Source: Anaerotruncus rubiinfantis (GTDB taxonomy: Bacteria; Bacillota; Clostridia; Oscillospirales; Ruminococcaceae). Taken from it: a stretch of DNA of 64,000 bases. The stretch's first letter is position 1. Each line of letters opens with the position of its first letter. Below, in pieces: positions 45,257 to 55,272 of the stretch. The position numbers were made by a program, and so were the translations under genes. A model generated the notes under the pieces. The model saw only the letters and a program-made list of their open reading frames with translations, was not told the origin of the DNA and made no database searches. Where the stretch lies: the NCBI RefSeq assembly GCF_900078395.1, contig NZ_FKLA01000007.1, forward strand, positions 225,924 through 289,923, written 5' to 3'.

Positions 45257-45287
45257 AAAAGCGGGCTTTGCAAAAGCCCGCTTTTTT
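45257..45287 (+). terminator. Terminator after greA
   Basis: Perfect 13-bp stem (45257-45269 with 45273-45285) around GCA, followed by T run. Confidence 0.8.
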
Positions 45288-45320
45288 GGTATAATAATTC
45301 CATATGTAAATGTTGCGTAA

Positions 45321-46847
<1,527 letters not shown>

Positions 46848-46946
46848 TTGCATAGAACAACCGGCCCCAGACGGATGTAGTCCATGGGGAAGGGCGGCTC
46901 GCCTTTCCCCATGTGGGCATCGGCTTCGCACCAGAGGAGGATCCAG

Positions 46947-47594
46947 ATGGACGAACTGCAGAAAGAGACAAAAATCCGCGGCAAACGGCACCTTGGGATG
47001 ATCGTGGTCGGTATTGTCCTATTGGTCCTGTTGGGGCTCGGCTATTACTACACCGCCGGACCGGATACAACCGGGAACGTGGTGCTGGTCGCTGTGCGCG
47101 GATACCTTTCTGTGGAGCAGAAGGATGCGCTCACCAGCCAGTTTTTGGGTTATGCGCCGGACGACGCGGACGGCGGAATCAACCTGAAGGTGTATGAATT
47201 TCCGGCCGCGCACGGCCAGCCGGGAGAGACCTCGAAACTGTTCGGGGAGCTGCAGAACGAGATCAAAAACGGTACGGCGGATCTGATTCTGCTGGACCGC
47301 TATGTTTACGATATGCTCGGGGACGAGCGCCTGTTTGAGGATCTGTCGGCGCTTTATCCGGGAGATCCGGCCCTCAGTGGGAACTTCCTCTATGGAGTCA
47401 ATGGAAAACCGTTCGCAAAGGCGTCCGGTTTGGAGGAACTGCCGGAGCTCTATCTGGCGCTGCGGAGCGGAAAATTGAATATCGTGAATAAAAATGCACA
47501 AAACCTGGAAAAACATGCATACCAGTTGGAGATTTTGAATAATATTGCATTCAGCACCCCTCCTTCTGGATATGTTGCGCAGGGTTTGGACTGA
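46947..47594 (+). CDS. Membrane-anchored protein of unknown function
   Basis: 215 residues. A basic N-terminus (KETKIRGKRHLG) leads to one hydrophobic helix (MIVVGIVLLVLLGLGYYYT, about residues 18-37), and the rest is probably extracellular. The stretch GTADLILLDRYVYDMLGDER with FEDLSALYPGD recalls the fold of extracellular solute-binding proteins, but the length is only about half, and there is no lipobox. It may be a degenerate or accessory form; the function is open. GAGGAGGATCC gives a good ribosome binding site before ATG 46947. Confidence 0.65.
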   Translation: MDELQKETKIRGKRHLGMIVVGIVLLVLLGLGYYYTAGPDTTGNVVLVAVRGYLSVEQKDALTSQFLGYAPDDADGGINLKVYEFPAAHGQPGETSKLFGELQNEIKNGTADLILLDRYVYDMLGDERLFEDLSALYPGDPALSGNFLYGVNGKPFAKASGLEELPELYLALRSGKLNIVNKNAQNLEKHAYQLEILNNIAFSTPPSGYVAQGLD

Positions 47595-47665
47595 AAAAGT
47601 CATACTAACGTGATAGAGCACAAAAGATTTTCGAGAAATCAGCAAAAAAACATCGATTTGACAGC

Positions 47666-47694
47666 TAGACAAAACGGGAAAAGCAATGTATAAT
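47666..47694 (+). promoter_or_regulatory. Promoter of the pyrimidine operon
   Basis: TAGACA (47666-47671), 17 bases, TATAAT (47689-47694). A TTGACA lies eight bases further upstream but would give a 25-base spacer. Transcription would start about 47701, ahead of the leader reading frame. Confidence 0.6.
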
Positions 47695-47733
47695 TATTCA
47701 AAAAGAAGCAAAGACGGAGGAGTACGCACAGTG

Positions 47734-47811
47734 ATGGGGATTGTTCATGCAAAACCGAAATGCCTGCTTTACATGCAGCCGTTCTTTTCCCATTTGCTTT
47801 TGCATTTATGA
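47734..47811 (+). CDS. Putative leader peptide of the pyr operon (25 codons)
   Basis: A short frame begins at ATG 47734 (or GTG 47731), with GGAGG at 47716-47720. It reads MGIVHAKPKCLLY then MQPFFSHLLLHL and stops at TGA 47809-47811. The stop touches the first bases of a terminator stem at 47813. The second half of the frame is U-rich in the RNA (TTCTTTTCCCATTTGC). In enterobacterial pyrBI, such a leader lets a coupled ribosome break the terminator when low UTP slows RNA polymerase. That analogy is inference; the frame, SD and hairpin are seen directly. Confidence 0.55.
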   Translation: MGIVHAKPKCLLYMQPFFSHLLLHL

Positions 47812-47812
47812 T

Positions 47813-47843
47813 TACCTATCCATTTTTAATGGGTAGGTATTTT
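47813..47843 (+). terminator. Attenuator hairpin in the pyr operon leader
   Basis: Stem 47813-47824 with 47828-47839 (one G-U pair), three-base loop, then TTTT. It lies 29 bases before the pyrC start and directly after the leader peptide stop. No PyrR-type binding motif was recognised. Confidence 0.75.
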
Positions 47844-47871
47844 CTTATCCGGATTCTGTAAGGAGGCTCTT

Positions 47872-49164
47872 ATGAACCAACTGCTGATCAAAGGCGCGCG
47901 TCTATGCGATCCTTCTCAGGGGATTGACGCGGTCTGCGACCTGAAAATTGAAAATGGCAGGGTTGCGGGGATCGGCGCTCTTGCGGCCGAATCGACCTGC
48001 CCGGTGCTTGATGCGGCGGGTCTTATCCTTGCGCCGGGGCTGGTGGATATGCATGTGCATCTGCGCGACCCAGGCTACACCCACAAGGAGGACATTCTCA
48101 CCGGCTGCGCGGCCGCGGCCGCGGGAGGGGTCACTTCGGTGGCCTGCATGCCGAACACCAACCCGGTCTGCGACTGCCCGGAAGTCATTTCTTATATCAA
48201 AAAGAAGGCTGAGAACGCCAAAGCAAAGGTCTACCCCATCGCGGCGGTCACCAAAGGGCTGCAAAGCGGCGAACGCACCGATCTTGCCGCGCTTAAAGCG
48301 GCGGGCGCGGCCGGCATTTCGGACGACGGGCGCCCGGTGCAGAACAACCGCCTGCTGCTGGAAGCACTCCGGGAGGCGCAGGAAAAGGGCCTGCTGGTCA
48401 TTTGCCACGCGGAGGATCTTGATATCACCAACAAAGGTATCATGCACCTTGGAGAAGTCAGCCGGCGGCTGGATGTCCCGGGCGTCGACCGCGCGAGCGA
48501 GGACTGCAGCACGGCCGTGGCGATCGCGCTGGCGGCGGCCTCGAATACGGATGTGCACATTGCGCATGTCAGCACGAAAGGCGCTGTGGCGCTGATCCGT
48601 GACGCGAAACGGCGCGGCGTGCGGGTGACCTGTGAGACCGGGCCGCACTATTTTACCCTGACCCATGAGATGCTGCTCGGCCGGGATGCCAATTTCCGGA
48701 TGGCCCCGCCTCTGCGGGAAGAATCCGACCGGCTGGCGATCCTTGAGGGGATCGCGGATGGCACGATCGACTGCATCGTTACCGATCACGCACCGCATGC
48801 GAAGGAGGAAAAGCAGAATTTCCTCACGGCGCCCAACGGCGTGACCGGGCTGGAGACCTCGCTGGCGCTGGGTCTCACCCACCTGGTGCGGCCGGGTGTG
48901 ATCACCCTTTCACGGCTGATTGAGATGATGACCATCGCGCCCGCCAAGCTGCTCAGGATCGAGGCGGGCAGTCTCGCGCCGGGCGCCCCGGCGGATTTTG
49001 TGTTGTTTGACCCAGAGGAGCGCTGGACAGTGGACAAGCGCCGGATGCACTCAAAGGCGGAGAACACCTGCTTTAACCGCGCGCAGCTCATTGGGAAAGT
49101 AAAGTATACCTATCTGGACGGCAAGCCGTCCTACCGATACACCGACGACGAAAAGGAGCGCTGA
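47872..49164 (+). CDS. pyrC: Dihydroorotase
   Basis: 430 residues, amidohydrolase superfamily, closing carbamoyl-aspartate to dihydroorotate. Zinc ligands in the HxH motif of LVDMHVHLRDPGYTHKEDI, then VTSVACMPNTNPVCD, the His in VICHAEDLDI and HIAHVSTKGAVALIRD, and the catalytic Asp in IDCIVTDHAPHAKEEK. The length matches the PyrC class I type. AAGGAGGCTCTT precedes ATG 47872. First structural gene of pyrC-pyrF-carA-carB, behind an attenuator. Confidence 0.96.
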   Translation: MNQLLIKGARLCDPSQGIDAVCDLKIENGRVAGIGALAAESTCPVLDAAGLILAPGLVDMHVHLRDPGYTHKEDILTGCAAAAAGGVTSVACMPNTNPVCDCPEVISYIKKKAENAKAKVYPIAAVTKGLQSGERTDLAALKAAGAAGISDDGRPVQNNRLLLEALREAQEKGLLVICHAEDLDITNKGIMHLGEVSRRLDVPGVDRASEDCSTAVAIALAAASNTDVHIAHVSTKGAVALIRDAKRRGVRVTCETGPHYFTLTHEMLLGRDANFRMAPPLREESDRLAILEGIADGTIDCIVTDHAPHAKEEKQNFLTAPNGVTGLETSLALGLTHLVRPGVITLSRLIEMMTIAPAKLLRIEAGSLAPGAPADFVLFDPEERWTVDKRRMHSKAENTCFNRAQLIGKVKYTYLDGKPSYRYTDDEKER

Positions 49165-49165
49165 A

Positions 49166-50089
49166 ATGAAAAAGCTGATCGAACGGATCATTGAAACAAA
49201 AAATCCAACCGTTGTGGGGCTTGACCCGACGCTTTCTTATATCCCGCGGCAGATTCAGGACGAGGCCTTTGCCGAATTCGGTAAAACCCTCCGCGGCGCG
49301 GCGCGGGCATATCTCGCTTTCAACAAGGGAATCATCGACGCGGTCTGCGATATTGTACCCGCGGTGAAACCACAGTGCGCCTATTATGAAGCGCTCGGCT
49401 GGCACGGCGTAAAATGCCTTGCAAAGACGATTGAATACGCGCGGGAGAAGGGGATGTACGTCATCACCGACGGAAAGCGCAATGACATCGGATCGACCAT
49501 GCAGGCCTATGCGGCAGCGCACCTCGGGGAGCTTGATATCGACGGCGTCCGATGCACGCCGTTCGGCGCCGACGCGCTGACGGTGAATGGATACCTTGGC
49601 ACCGACGGCATCCAGCCGCTGGTGGGCGTAATGGCGGGCAACCCGGACAAGGGGATCTTCGTGCTGGTCAAAACCTCAAACCCGTCGTCCGGCGAGCTGC
49701 AGGATCAGATGATCGGTGATAAGACAGTCTATGAAACGATGGGGATGATGTGCGAAAAATGGGGCGAGGCCACCTGCAATGCCTATGGTTACTCGCAGGT
49801 CGGGGCTGTGGTCGGCGCGACCTGGCCGGCGCAGCTTTCCGAGCTGCGCGCGAAGCTTCCGCACACCTTTTTCCTGGTGCCGGGCTACGGCGCGCAGGGA
49901 GGCGGCGCGCAGGATGTGGCCGGCGCGTTCGATCAAAATGGGCTCGGCGCGATCGTGAATTCCTCGCGCGCGATCCTTACCGCCTGGAAAAAAGCCGGCG
50001 CCCAAGCGGACTTTGCGCGGGCGGCGCGCGACGAAGCGATCCGGATGCGCAACGACATCACTGCGGCCATTCCGCCGATTGTGGGATAA
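49166..50089 (+). CDS. pyrF: Orotidine 5'-phosphate decarboxylase (large, PyrF type 2 family)
   Basis: 307 residues, the longer family. The catalytic signature is the DxKxxD motif in VITDGKRNDIGSTMQAYA. The N-terminus has TVVGLDPTLSYIP, and the C-terminal phosphate-binding region is FFLVPGYGAQGGGAQDV with GAIVNSSRAIL. It decarboxylates OMP to UMP, the last step of de novo synthesis. It starts one base after the pyrC stop with AAAGGAG before it, so translation is coupled. Confidence 0.95.
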   Translation: MKKLIERIIETKNPTVVGLDPTLSYIPRQIQDEAFAEFGKTLRGAARAYLAFNKGIIDAVCDIVPAVKPQCAYYEALGWHGVKCLAKTIEYAREKGMYVITDGKRNDIGSTMQAYAAAHLGELDIDGVRCTPFGADALTVNGYLGTDGIQPLVGVMAGNPDKGIFVLVKTSNPSSGELQDQMIGDKTVYETMGMMCEKWGEATCNAYGYSQVGAVVGATWPAQLSELRAKLPHTFFLVPGYGAQGGGAQDVAGAFDQNGLGAIVNSSRAILTAWKKAGAQADFARAARDEAIRMRNDITAAIPPIVG

Positions 50090-50153
50090 GGCGGCAGACA
50101 AAAAATTGAATCGGGAGATACCGTTTCTGGTAATCAGAAAGATGGAGGCGTTT

Positions 50154-51266
50154 ATGCAGATACTACAGAATCACGACAAGGCTTATCTACTGCTGGCGGA
50201 CGGCACCGTTTACGAGGGGCTTTCGATGGGCGCCCGGGGCACCACCGTGGGCGAGGTGGTCTTTACCACCGGCATGACCGGCTATCAGGAGACGCTGACC
50301 GACCCGAGCTATTTCGGGCAGATCGTCACCCAGACCTTCCCGCTCGTGGGCAACTACGGCGTGAACAGCGAGGACGGCGAATCGTCCAGCTCCTATGTGC
50401 GGGGATATATCGTGCGCGAATGGTGCGAGGTCCCGAGCAACTTCCGCTGCGAGCACACGCTCGACTGGTTTTTGAAGGAACATGGGATTGTGGGCATCTA
50501 TGACATCGACACCCGCGCCCTGACCCGCAAGCTGCGGGAACACGGCGTGATGAACGGGATGATCACCACTGAGGATGTGCATGCCAAAAAGGAAGAACTT
50601 CTGAAAACGGTCAACAGCTTTTCGATCAAAAATGCCATCCGCAGCGTTTCGGTCGAAAAACCGGTGAAATACGAATGCGGCGATCCGCAGTTCGAGGTCG
50701 CGCTTCTCGACTACGGCTATAAACGCAACATTCGCCGTTCGCTGCTCGCGCGGGGCTGCAACGTAACGGTGCTGCCCTGCCTGACCACCGCCGCGGATAT
50801 CATAGCGGGCGGCTACGACGGGGTAATGCTCTCGAACGGTCCGGGCGACCCTTCTGAGGATCGGGAGGTCATTGCAAACCTGAAAGAAATCGCGCAGATC
50901 GGCCTGCCGGTATTCGGTATCTGCCTGGGGCACCAGCTGATGGCGCTCGCGCAGGGCGCGAAAACCGCCAAGCTCAAGTACGGCCATCGCGGCGGCAACC
51001 AGCCGGTTATCAGCCTGGGCTCCGGGCTGACCTATGTCACCAGCCAGAACCACGGCTTTGAGGTGTTGGGAGATACGGTCCCGCAGGAAGTGGGGAAAGT
51101 CACCCATCTGAACGCGAATGACCAAAGCTGTGAGGGCGTCTCCTATCTGGACGGCCGGATATTCACCGTGCAGTTCCATCCGGAGGCCTGCGGCGGCCCG
51201 AACGACACCGGGCATCTGTTCGACCGGTTCGTCAAACTTATGAAAGCACAGAAAGGCGGGAACTGA
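50154..51266 (+). CDS. carA: Carbamoyl-phosphate synthase small (glutaminase) chain
   Basis: 370 residues. N-terminal CPSase domain (LADGTVYEGLSMGARGTTVG, FTTGMTGYQETLTDPSYFGQ), then the class I glutamine amidotransferase with the nucleophile Cys in VFGICLGHQLMALAQG and the His-Glu pair in VQFHPEACGGP. It supplies ammonia from glutamine to CarB. GGAGG five bases ahead of ATG 50154 sets the start; the frame opens within pyrF. carB begins one base after its stop. Confidence 0.96.
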   Translation: MQILQNHDKAYLLLADGTVYEGLSMGARGTTVGEVVFTTGMTGYQETLTDPSYFGQIVTQTFPLVGNYGVNSEDGESSSSYVRGYIVREWCEVPSNFRCEHTLDWFLKEHGIVGIYDIDTRALTRKLREHGVMNGMITTEDVHAKKEELLKTVNSFSIKNAIRSVSVEKPVKYECGDPQFEVALLDYGYKRNIRRSLLARGCNVTVLPCLTTAADIIAGGYDGVMLSNGPGDPSEDREVIANLKEIAQIGLPVFGICLGHQLMALAQGAKTAKLKYGHRGGNQPVISLGSGLTYVTSQNHGFEVLGDTVPQEVGKVTHLNANDQSCEGVSYLDGRIFTVQFHPEACGGPNDTGHLFDRFVKLMKAQKGGN

Positions 51267-51267
51267 G

Positions 51268-54200
51268 ATGCCGTTACGTGAAGATATCAAAAAGGTACTG
51301 GTGATCGGTTCCGGCCCGATCGTGATCGGCCAGGCGGCCGAATTCGACTACGCGGGCACCCAGGCGTGCCGTGCGCTGCAGGAGGAAGGCCTGGAGGTCG
51401 TCCTTGTCAACTCGAATCCCGCAACCATCATGACCGACAAGGCGATGGCTGACAAGATCTATATCGAGCCGCTGACCCTCGATGTGGTCAAACGGATCAT
51501 CAAGCAGGAAAAGCCGGACAGCGTGCTTTCGACGCTCGGCGGCCAGACCGGTCTTACCCTTTCGATGCAGCTGGCGAAGGAGGGCTTCCTCGAAAAGCAC
51601 AACGTCAAGCTGCTCGGCGCGAATCCGGAAACGATCGACAAGGCGGAGGACCGCCAGATCTTCAAGGACACCATGCAGGCGATCAACCAGCCCTGTATCC
51701 CGTCAAAGGTGGTTACCACGATCGATGACGCGGTAGCTTTCGCCGGGGAGATCGGCTATCCGGTCATCGTGCGCCCGGCCTTCACGCTCGGCGGCACCGG
51801 CGGCGGAATCGCGGCCGACGAACACGAGCTGCGCGAAATCTCGCGCAATGGCCTGCGCCTTTCGCCCATCACCCAGGTGCTGATTGAAAAATGCATTTCT
51901 GGATGGAAGGAAATCGAATTCGAGGTCATCCGCGACCGCAAGGGAAACACCATCACCGTCTGTTCGATGGAGAACCTCGACCCGGTCGGCGTGCACACCG
52001 GTGACTCGATCGTGGTCGCGCCTGCCGTCACTTTGGCTGACAAAGAGTACCAGATGCTTCGTTCGGCAGCGATCACGATTGTTCGGTCGCTTGGCGTGGA
52101 GGGCGGCTGCAACGTCCAGTTCGCGCTGAAACCCGACAGTTTCGAATACGCGGTCATCGAGGTGAATCCCCGGGTTTCGCGTTCGTCCGCGCTCGCGTCC
52201 AAGGCGACCGGCTATCCGATCGCGAAGGTCGCGGCCAAAATTGCGATCGGCTACACCCTCGACGAAATTATCAATGCTGTCACAGGCAAGACCTATGCCT
52301 GTTTTGAGCCGACCATCGACTATATTGTCGTCAAATTCCCGAAATGGCCGTTTGATAAATTTGTCTACGGCAAACGGACGCTCGGCACCCAGATGAAGGC
52401 GACCGGAGAAGTCATGGCCATCGGTACCTCGTTTGAACAGGCGATGATGAAGGCGGTCCGCTCAATCGAGCTTGGGCTCGACACCCTGGATTACAAAAAG
52501 CTGAAGGACAAAACCGACGATGAGATTGTCGCGCTGCTGCATAACTGCGACGATGAGCGGATCTTTGTGGTCTACGAGGCGCTTGTGCGCGGTATCCCGG
52601 CTGAAACGATCCATGGAATCACCATGATTGACCACTGGTTCCTGGCGAAGCTCAAAAACCTCGTCGATCTCGAATCCTATCTGGCGGACGGCCCGCTCAC
52701 CGAGCAGAAATATAAAATTGCCAAGAAGTACGGTTTCCTTGATAAGACGGCGGAAAAGCTTTCCGGGTGCAAAATTGATCCTGCCTGGAAACGCTTCGCC
52801 TCCTACAAGATGGTCGACACTTGCGCGGCGGAATTTTCGGCTGAAACGCCGTATTTCTACTCGACCTACGATCAGGAGAACGAAGCGGCGGAATTCCTCC
52901 AGCATCACCCCACCGGCAAGAAAAAGGTGTTGGTGATCGGCTCCGGACCGATCCGCATTGGCCAGGGCATCGAGTTCGACTACTGCTCGGTACACTGCGT
53001 CTGGGCGCTTAAGGAGGAGGGTTACGAGGCGATTATCGCCAACAACAACCCCGAAACCGTTTCTACTGACTTTGACACCTCCGACCGGCTCTATTTTGAC
53101 CCGCTGACCCCGGAGGACATCGACAACCTTATTGAAACCGAAAAGCCGTGGGGCGTTGTGGTGCAGTTCGGCGGCCAGACCGCCATTAAGCTGACCAAGC
53201 ACCTGGTGGAAAAGGGTGTGAACATCCTCGGCACCAGCGCGGACAGCATCGATGCCGCGGAGGACCGTGAGCGGTTCGATCAGGTGCTGGAGCGGTGCGG
53301 TATCCCGCGTCCGGCGGGGCATACGGTCATGAACACCGAGGAGGCGCTCGCGGCCGCGAACAGCCTCGGTTATCCGGTGTTGCTGCGGCCGTCCTACGTG
53401 CTTGGCGGCCAGAACATGATCATCGCCTATTCCGATGCGGACGTGACCGAATACATGGGGATCATCATGTCCCACAACATCGAGAACCCGGTGCTCATCG
53501 ATAAATACATGATGGGCAAGGAGATTGAGGTCGACGCGATCTGCGACGGCCAGGATTACCTGATCCCGGGCATCATGGAGCACATTGAGCGCGCGGGCGT
53601 GCATTCGGGCGATTCAATCTCGGTCTATCCGGCGCAGACCCTTTCGCAGAAGATCAAGGCGACCCTCATCGATTACACCGGCCGGCTCGCGCGGGAGCTC
53701 AAGGTGGTGGGTCTTGTAAATATCCAGTATGTCATCTACAACAACGAGGTCTACGTCATCGAGGTCAACCCGCGCTCCTCGCGCACCGTCCCATATATCT
53801 CCAAAGTGACCGGCGTGCCGATGGTGGACATCGCAACCAAGCTGCTGCTCGGGCACAAACTTTGTGAGATGGGCTATGGTTCCGGCCTCTATCCGGAGGG
53901 CGACTACGTTGCGGTTAAGGTTCCGGTTTTCTCCTTCGAAAAGCTGCATGACGTGGACACCGCGCTCGGGCCCGAGATGAAATCCACCGGCGAGGTGCTC
54001 GGTATCGCCAAAACCTTTGAGGAAGCACTGCTCAAAGGGCTGGTCGCCGCGGGTTATAAGCTCAAGAGAACTGCTGAAAATGGCGGCGTGCTGCTCACCG
54101 TTAAGGATTCCGACCAGCAGGAGATGATCCCGCTTGCTGAGAAATTTGAGAAATTGGGCTTCACTCTTTATGCGACGCCGGGCTGCGCATCGGTGCTCAA

Positions 54201-54474
54201 CCGCCATATGATCGCCACGAATGTAGTGCGCAAAATGGACGGCGATCATCCGCATGTGATGGATCTGGTCGAAAGCGGAAAGCTCGATTATATCGTCTCG
54301 ACTTCCGCCAAAGGCCGTATGCCCGCGCGTCATTCGGTGCAGATGCGCCGCAAGGCGGTCGAGCTTTCGATCCCCTGCCTGACCTCGCTCGATACGGCCA
54401 ACGCGCTCGCCAACTGCCTGATGATGAAAAAGACGATCGACGACGTGGATCTGGTGGACATTGTGAAGATTTAG
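51268..54474 (+). CDS. carB: Carbamoyl-phosphate synthase large chain
   Basis: 1068 residues, full length. Two ATP-grasp halves are evident: KVLVIGSGPIVIGQAAEFDY at the start and KVLVIGSGPIRIGQGIEFDY near residue 553. Each half keeps its ATP-grasp core: EDRQIFKDTM, VIVRPAFTLGGTGGGI and EVNPRVSRSSALASKATGYP in the first; EDRERFDQVL, LLRPSYVLGGQNM and EVNPRSSRTVPYISKVTG in the second. The C-terminal MGS-like allosteric domain ends with SKLDYIVST-like (GKLDYIVSTSAKGR), where pyrimidine effectors bind. It makes carbamoyl phosphate. Last gene of the operon. Confidence 0.97.
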   Translation: MPLREDIKKVLVIGSGPIVIGQAAEFDYAGTQACRALQEEGLEVVLVNSNPATIMTDKAMADKIYIEPLTLDVVKRIIKQEKPDSVLSTLGGQTGLTLSMQLAKEGFLEKHNVKLLGANPETIDKAEDRQIFKDTMQAINQPCIPSKVVTTIDDAVAFAGEIGYPVIVRPAFTLGGTGGGIAADEHELREISRNGLRLSPITQVLIEKCISGWKEIEFEVIRDRKGNTITVCSMENLDPVGVHTGDSIVVAPAVTLADKEYQMLRSAAITIVRSLGVEGGCNVQFALKPDSFEYAVIEVNPRVSRSSALASKATGYPIAKVAAKIAIGYTLDEIINAVTGKTYACFEPTIDYIVVKFPKWPFDKFVYGKRTLGTQMKATGEVMAIGTSFEQAMMKAVRSIELGLDTLDYKKLKDKTDDEIVALLHNCDDERIFVVYEALVRGIPAETIHGITMIDHWFLAKLKNLVDLESYLADGPLTEQKYKIAKKYGFLDKTAEKLSGCKIDPAWKRFASYKMVDTCAAEFSAETPYFYSTYDQENEAAEFLQHHPTGKKKVLVIGSGPIRIGQGIEFDYCSVHCVWALKEEGYEAIIANNNPETVSTDFDTSDRLYFDPLTPEDIDNLIETEKPWGVVVQFGGQTAIKLTKHLVEKGVNILGTSADSIDAAEDRERFDQVLERCGIPRPAGHTVMNTEEALAAANSLGYPVLLRPSYVLGGQNMIIAYSDADVTEYMGIIMSHNIENPVLIDKYMMGKEIEVDAICDGQDYLIPGIMEHIERAGVHSGDSISVYPAQTLSQKIKATLIDYTGRLARELKVVGLVNIQYVIYNNEVYVIEVNPRSSRTVPYISKVTGVPMVDIATKLLLGHKLCEMGYGSGLYPEGDYVAVKVPVFSFEKLHDVDTALGPEMKSTGEVLGIAKTFEEALLKGLVAAGYKLKRTAENGGVLLTVKDSDQQEMIPLAEKFEKLGFTLYATPGCASVLNRHMIATNVVRKMDGDHPHVMDLVESGKLDYIVSTSAKGRMPARHSVQMRRKAVELSIPCLTSLDTANALANCLMMKKTIDDVDLVDIVKI

Positions 54475-54703
54475 CGCCTGCCCGGCGCGGGGTGCGCCCT
54501 TCGCGCGCCGACGAGGTACTTTCTTGCTTGCCCAAGAAAGTACCCAAAGAAGGGCATTCAAGGGGACCCCTGCGGCCCCCTTGAAAATCCCCCAGCCCAG
54601 CGCCTTGCAGACAAGACGAAGCCTGCCGCGCTCACCGCGCGGGACATATTTTCGCGCTCGGCGCGAAAATGCGCTGCGCGCAAAGCGGACAAACGGATTA
54701 TAA
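54475..54703. repeat. Copy B of the dispersed palindromic element
   Basis: Stem 1 is GGTACTTTCTTG (54515-54526) with its complement (54533-54544), then CAAAGAAGGGC. Stem 2 is TTCAAGGGG (54557-54565) with CCCCTTGAA (54577-54585), then AATCCCCCAGCCCAGCGCCTTGC. The order, spacing and conserved words match copy A near 20119. A further hairpin (ATTTTCGCGC...GCGCGAAAAT) lies near 54649-54671. Confidence 0.7.
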
Positions 54704-54740
54704 AAGGGCGGAAAGCACTTTGGTGCTTTCCGCCCTTGTC
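54704..54740. terminator. Terminator between carB and the RHH gene
   Basis: Perfect 15-bp stem (54704-54718 with 54723-54737), loop TTTG. It can serve the pyr operon and the convergent minus-strand gene. Confidence 0.8.
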
Positions 54741-54825
54741 TGTATCGCTGCAAAACGGGAAGGAAAAGGCAAGCGCGGGCCGCAGGCCCGTTCATCTTGA
54801 CGCTTGCGTTTTTCGGAACGTTTTG

Positions 54826-55002
54826 CTATTCATCGTCTTTACGCATATGGTCGAGCGCGTAGCGGCAGCATTGCAGCACGAGCATGTTGAAGGAAACGTC
54901 CTCCCGCTGCGCGACCTCGCTGAGCTCCGCGAAGAGCTTTTCGGTGAAACGGATGGTGCGCGGCATATTCGCTTTGAGAAAATCCGAGCTTACCTCAAAC
55001 AT
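54826..55002 (-). CDS. Small ribbon-helix-helix (Arc-like) DNA-binding protein
   Basis: 58 residues. ANMPRTIRFTEKLFAELSEV then AQREDVSFNMLVLQCCRYAL fits the beta-strand plus two helices of the Arc/MetJ fold, as found in small clostridial regulators. The start is ATG 55002 (MFEVSS) with GGAG eight bases before; ATG 55038 would add 12 residues. It ends with acidic and basic residues. Its targets are unknown. It lies between two strong hairpins. Confidence 0.75.
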   Translation of the reverse strand: MFEVSSDFLKANMPRTIRFTEKLFAELSEVAQREDVSFNMLVLQCCRYALDHMRKDDE

Positions 55003-55059
55003 GCTGTCACTCCGGCCTTCGTTGTTGTCTGCTGCCATTATACCGGTATTCTGGCATGA

Positions 55060-55099
55060 AAAATATAACCGCATTTGGTTGCAAATGCGGTTATATTTT
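55060..55099. terminator. Perfect 17-bp inverted repeat upstream of the RHH gene
   Basis: Arms 55060-55076 and 55083-55099, loop GGTTGC, T run on the plus side. It lies just upstream of the RHH gene, so it may be a terminator of upstream minus transcription, or a regulatory site. Confidence 0.6.
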
Positions 55100-55161
55100 T
55101 TGGAGGATGCTTGTGCTATACTACAGGCACTCCGGTTCGTCTCCCTGATGGACTGAAGAAA

Positions 55162-55208
55162 AGAACCGCATGCAGGGTACCCCCTCGGCATGCGGTTCTA
55201 CTTTTTTC
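55162..55208 (+). terminator. Hairpin with T run upstream of the GntR gene
   Basis: Stem AGAACCGCATGC (55162-55173) with its complement (55188-55199), followed by ACTTTTTT. It isolates the YtrA-type operon promoter from upstream. Confidence 0.7.
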
Positions 55209-55211
55209 CTA

Positions 55212-55252
55212 TTGACAAATGATATAACTGTATATATAATATAGATACAGTT
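55212..55252 (+). promoter_or_regulatory. Promoter and operator of the GntR-ABC operon
   Basis: Exact TTGACA (55212-55217), 17 bases, exact TATAAT (55235-55240). The inverted repeat AACTGTAT (55226-55233), 11 bases, ATACAGTT (55245-55252) straddles the -10 box, as expected for an autoregulating GntR/YtrA repressor. Confidence 0.8.
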
Positions 55253-55272
55253 AAAACGATGGAGGCGGTCAA

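Noticed and set aside
46883..46913. Terminator after lysS
   Set aside because: The hairpin is stable but lacks a T run on the plus strand, so it was not listed as a terminator.
47695..47871. PyrR-binding attenuator in the pyr leader
   Set aside because: No PyrR binding-loop motif or anti-antiterminator stem was found; only a short frame and one terminator.
52462..54795. Long minus-strand open frames opposite carB
   Set aside because: They mirror a clear, full-length carB and encode low-complexity His/Arg/Val-rich sequence; shadows.
54884..55156. Plus-strand open frame opposite the small RHH gene
   Set aside because: It crosses a perfect terminator-like inverted repeat and has no family pattern; the minus-strand RHH reading is clearly better.
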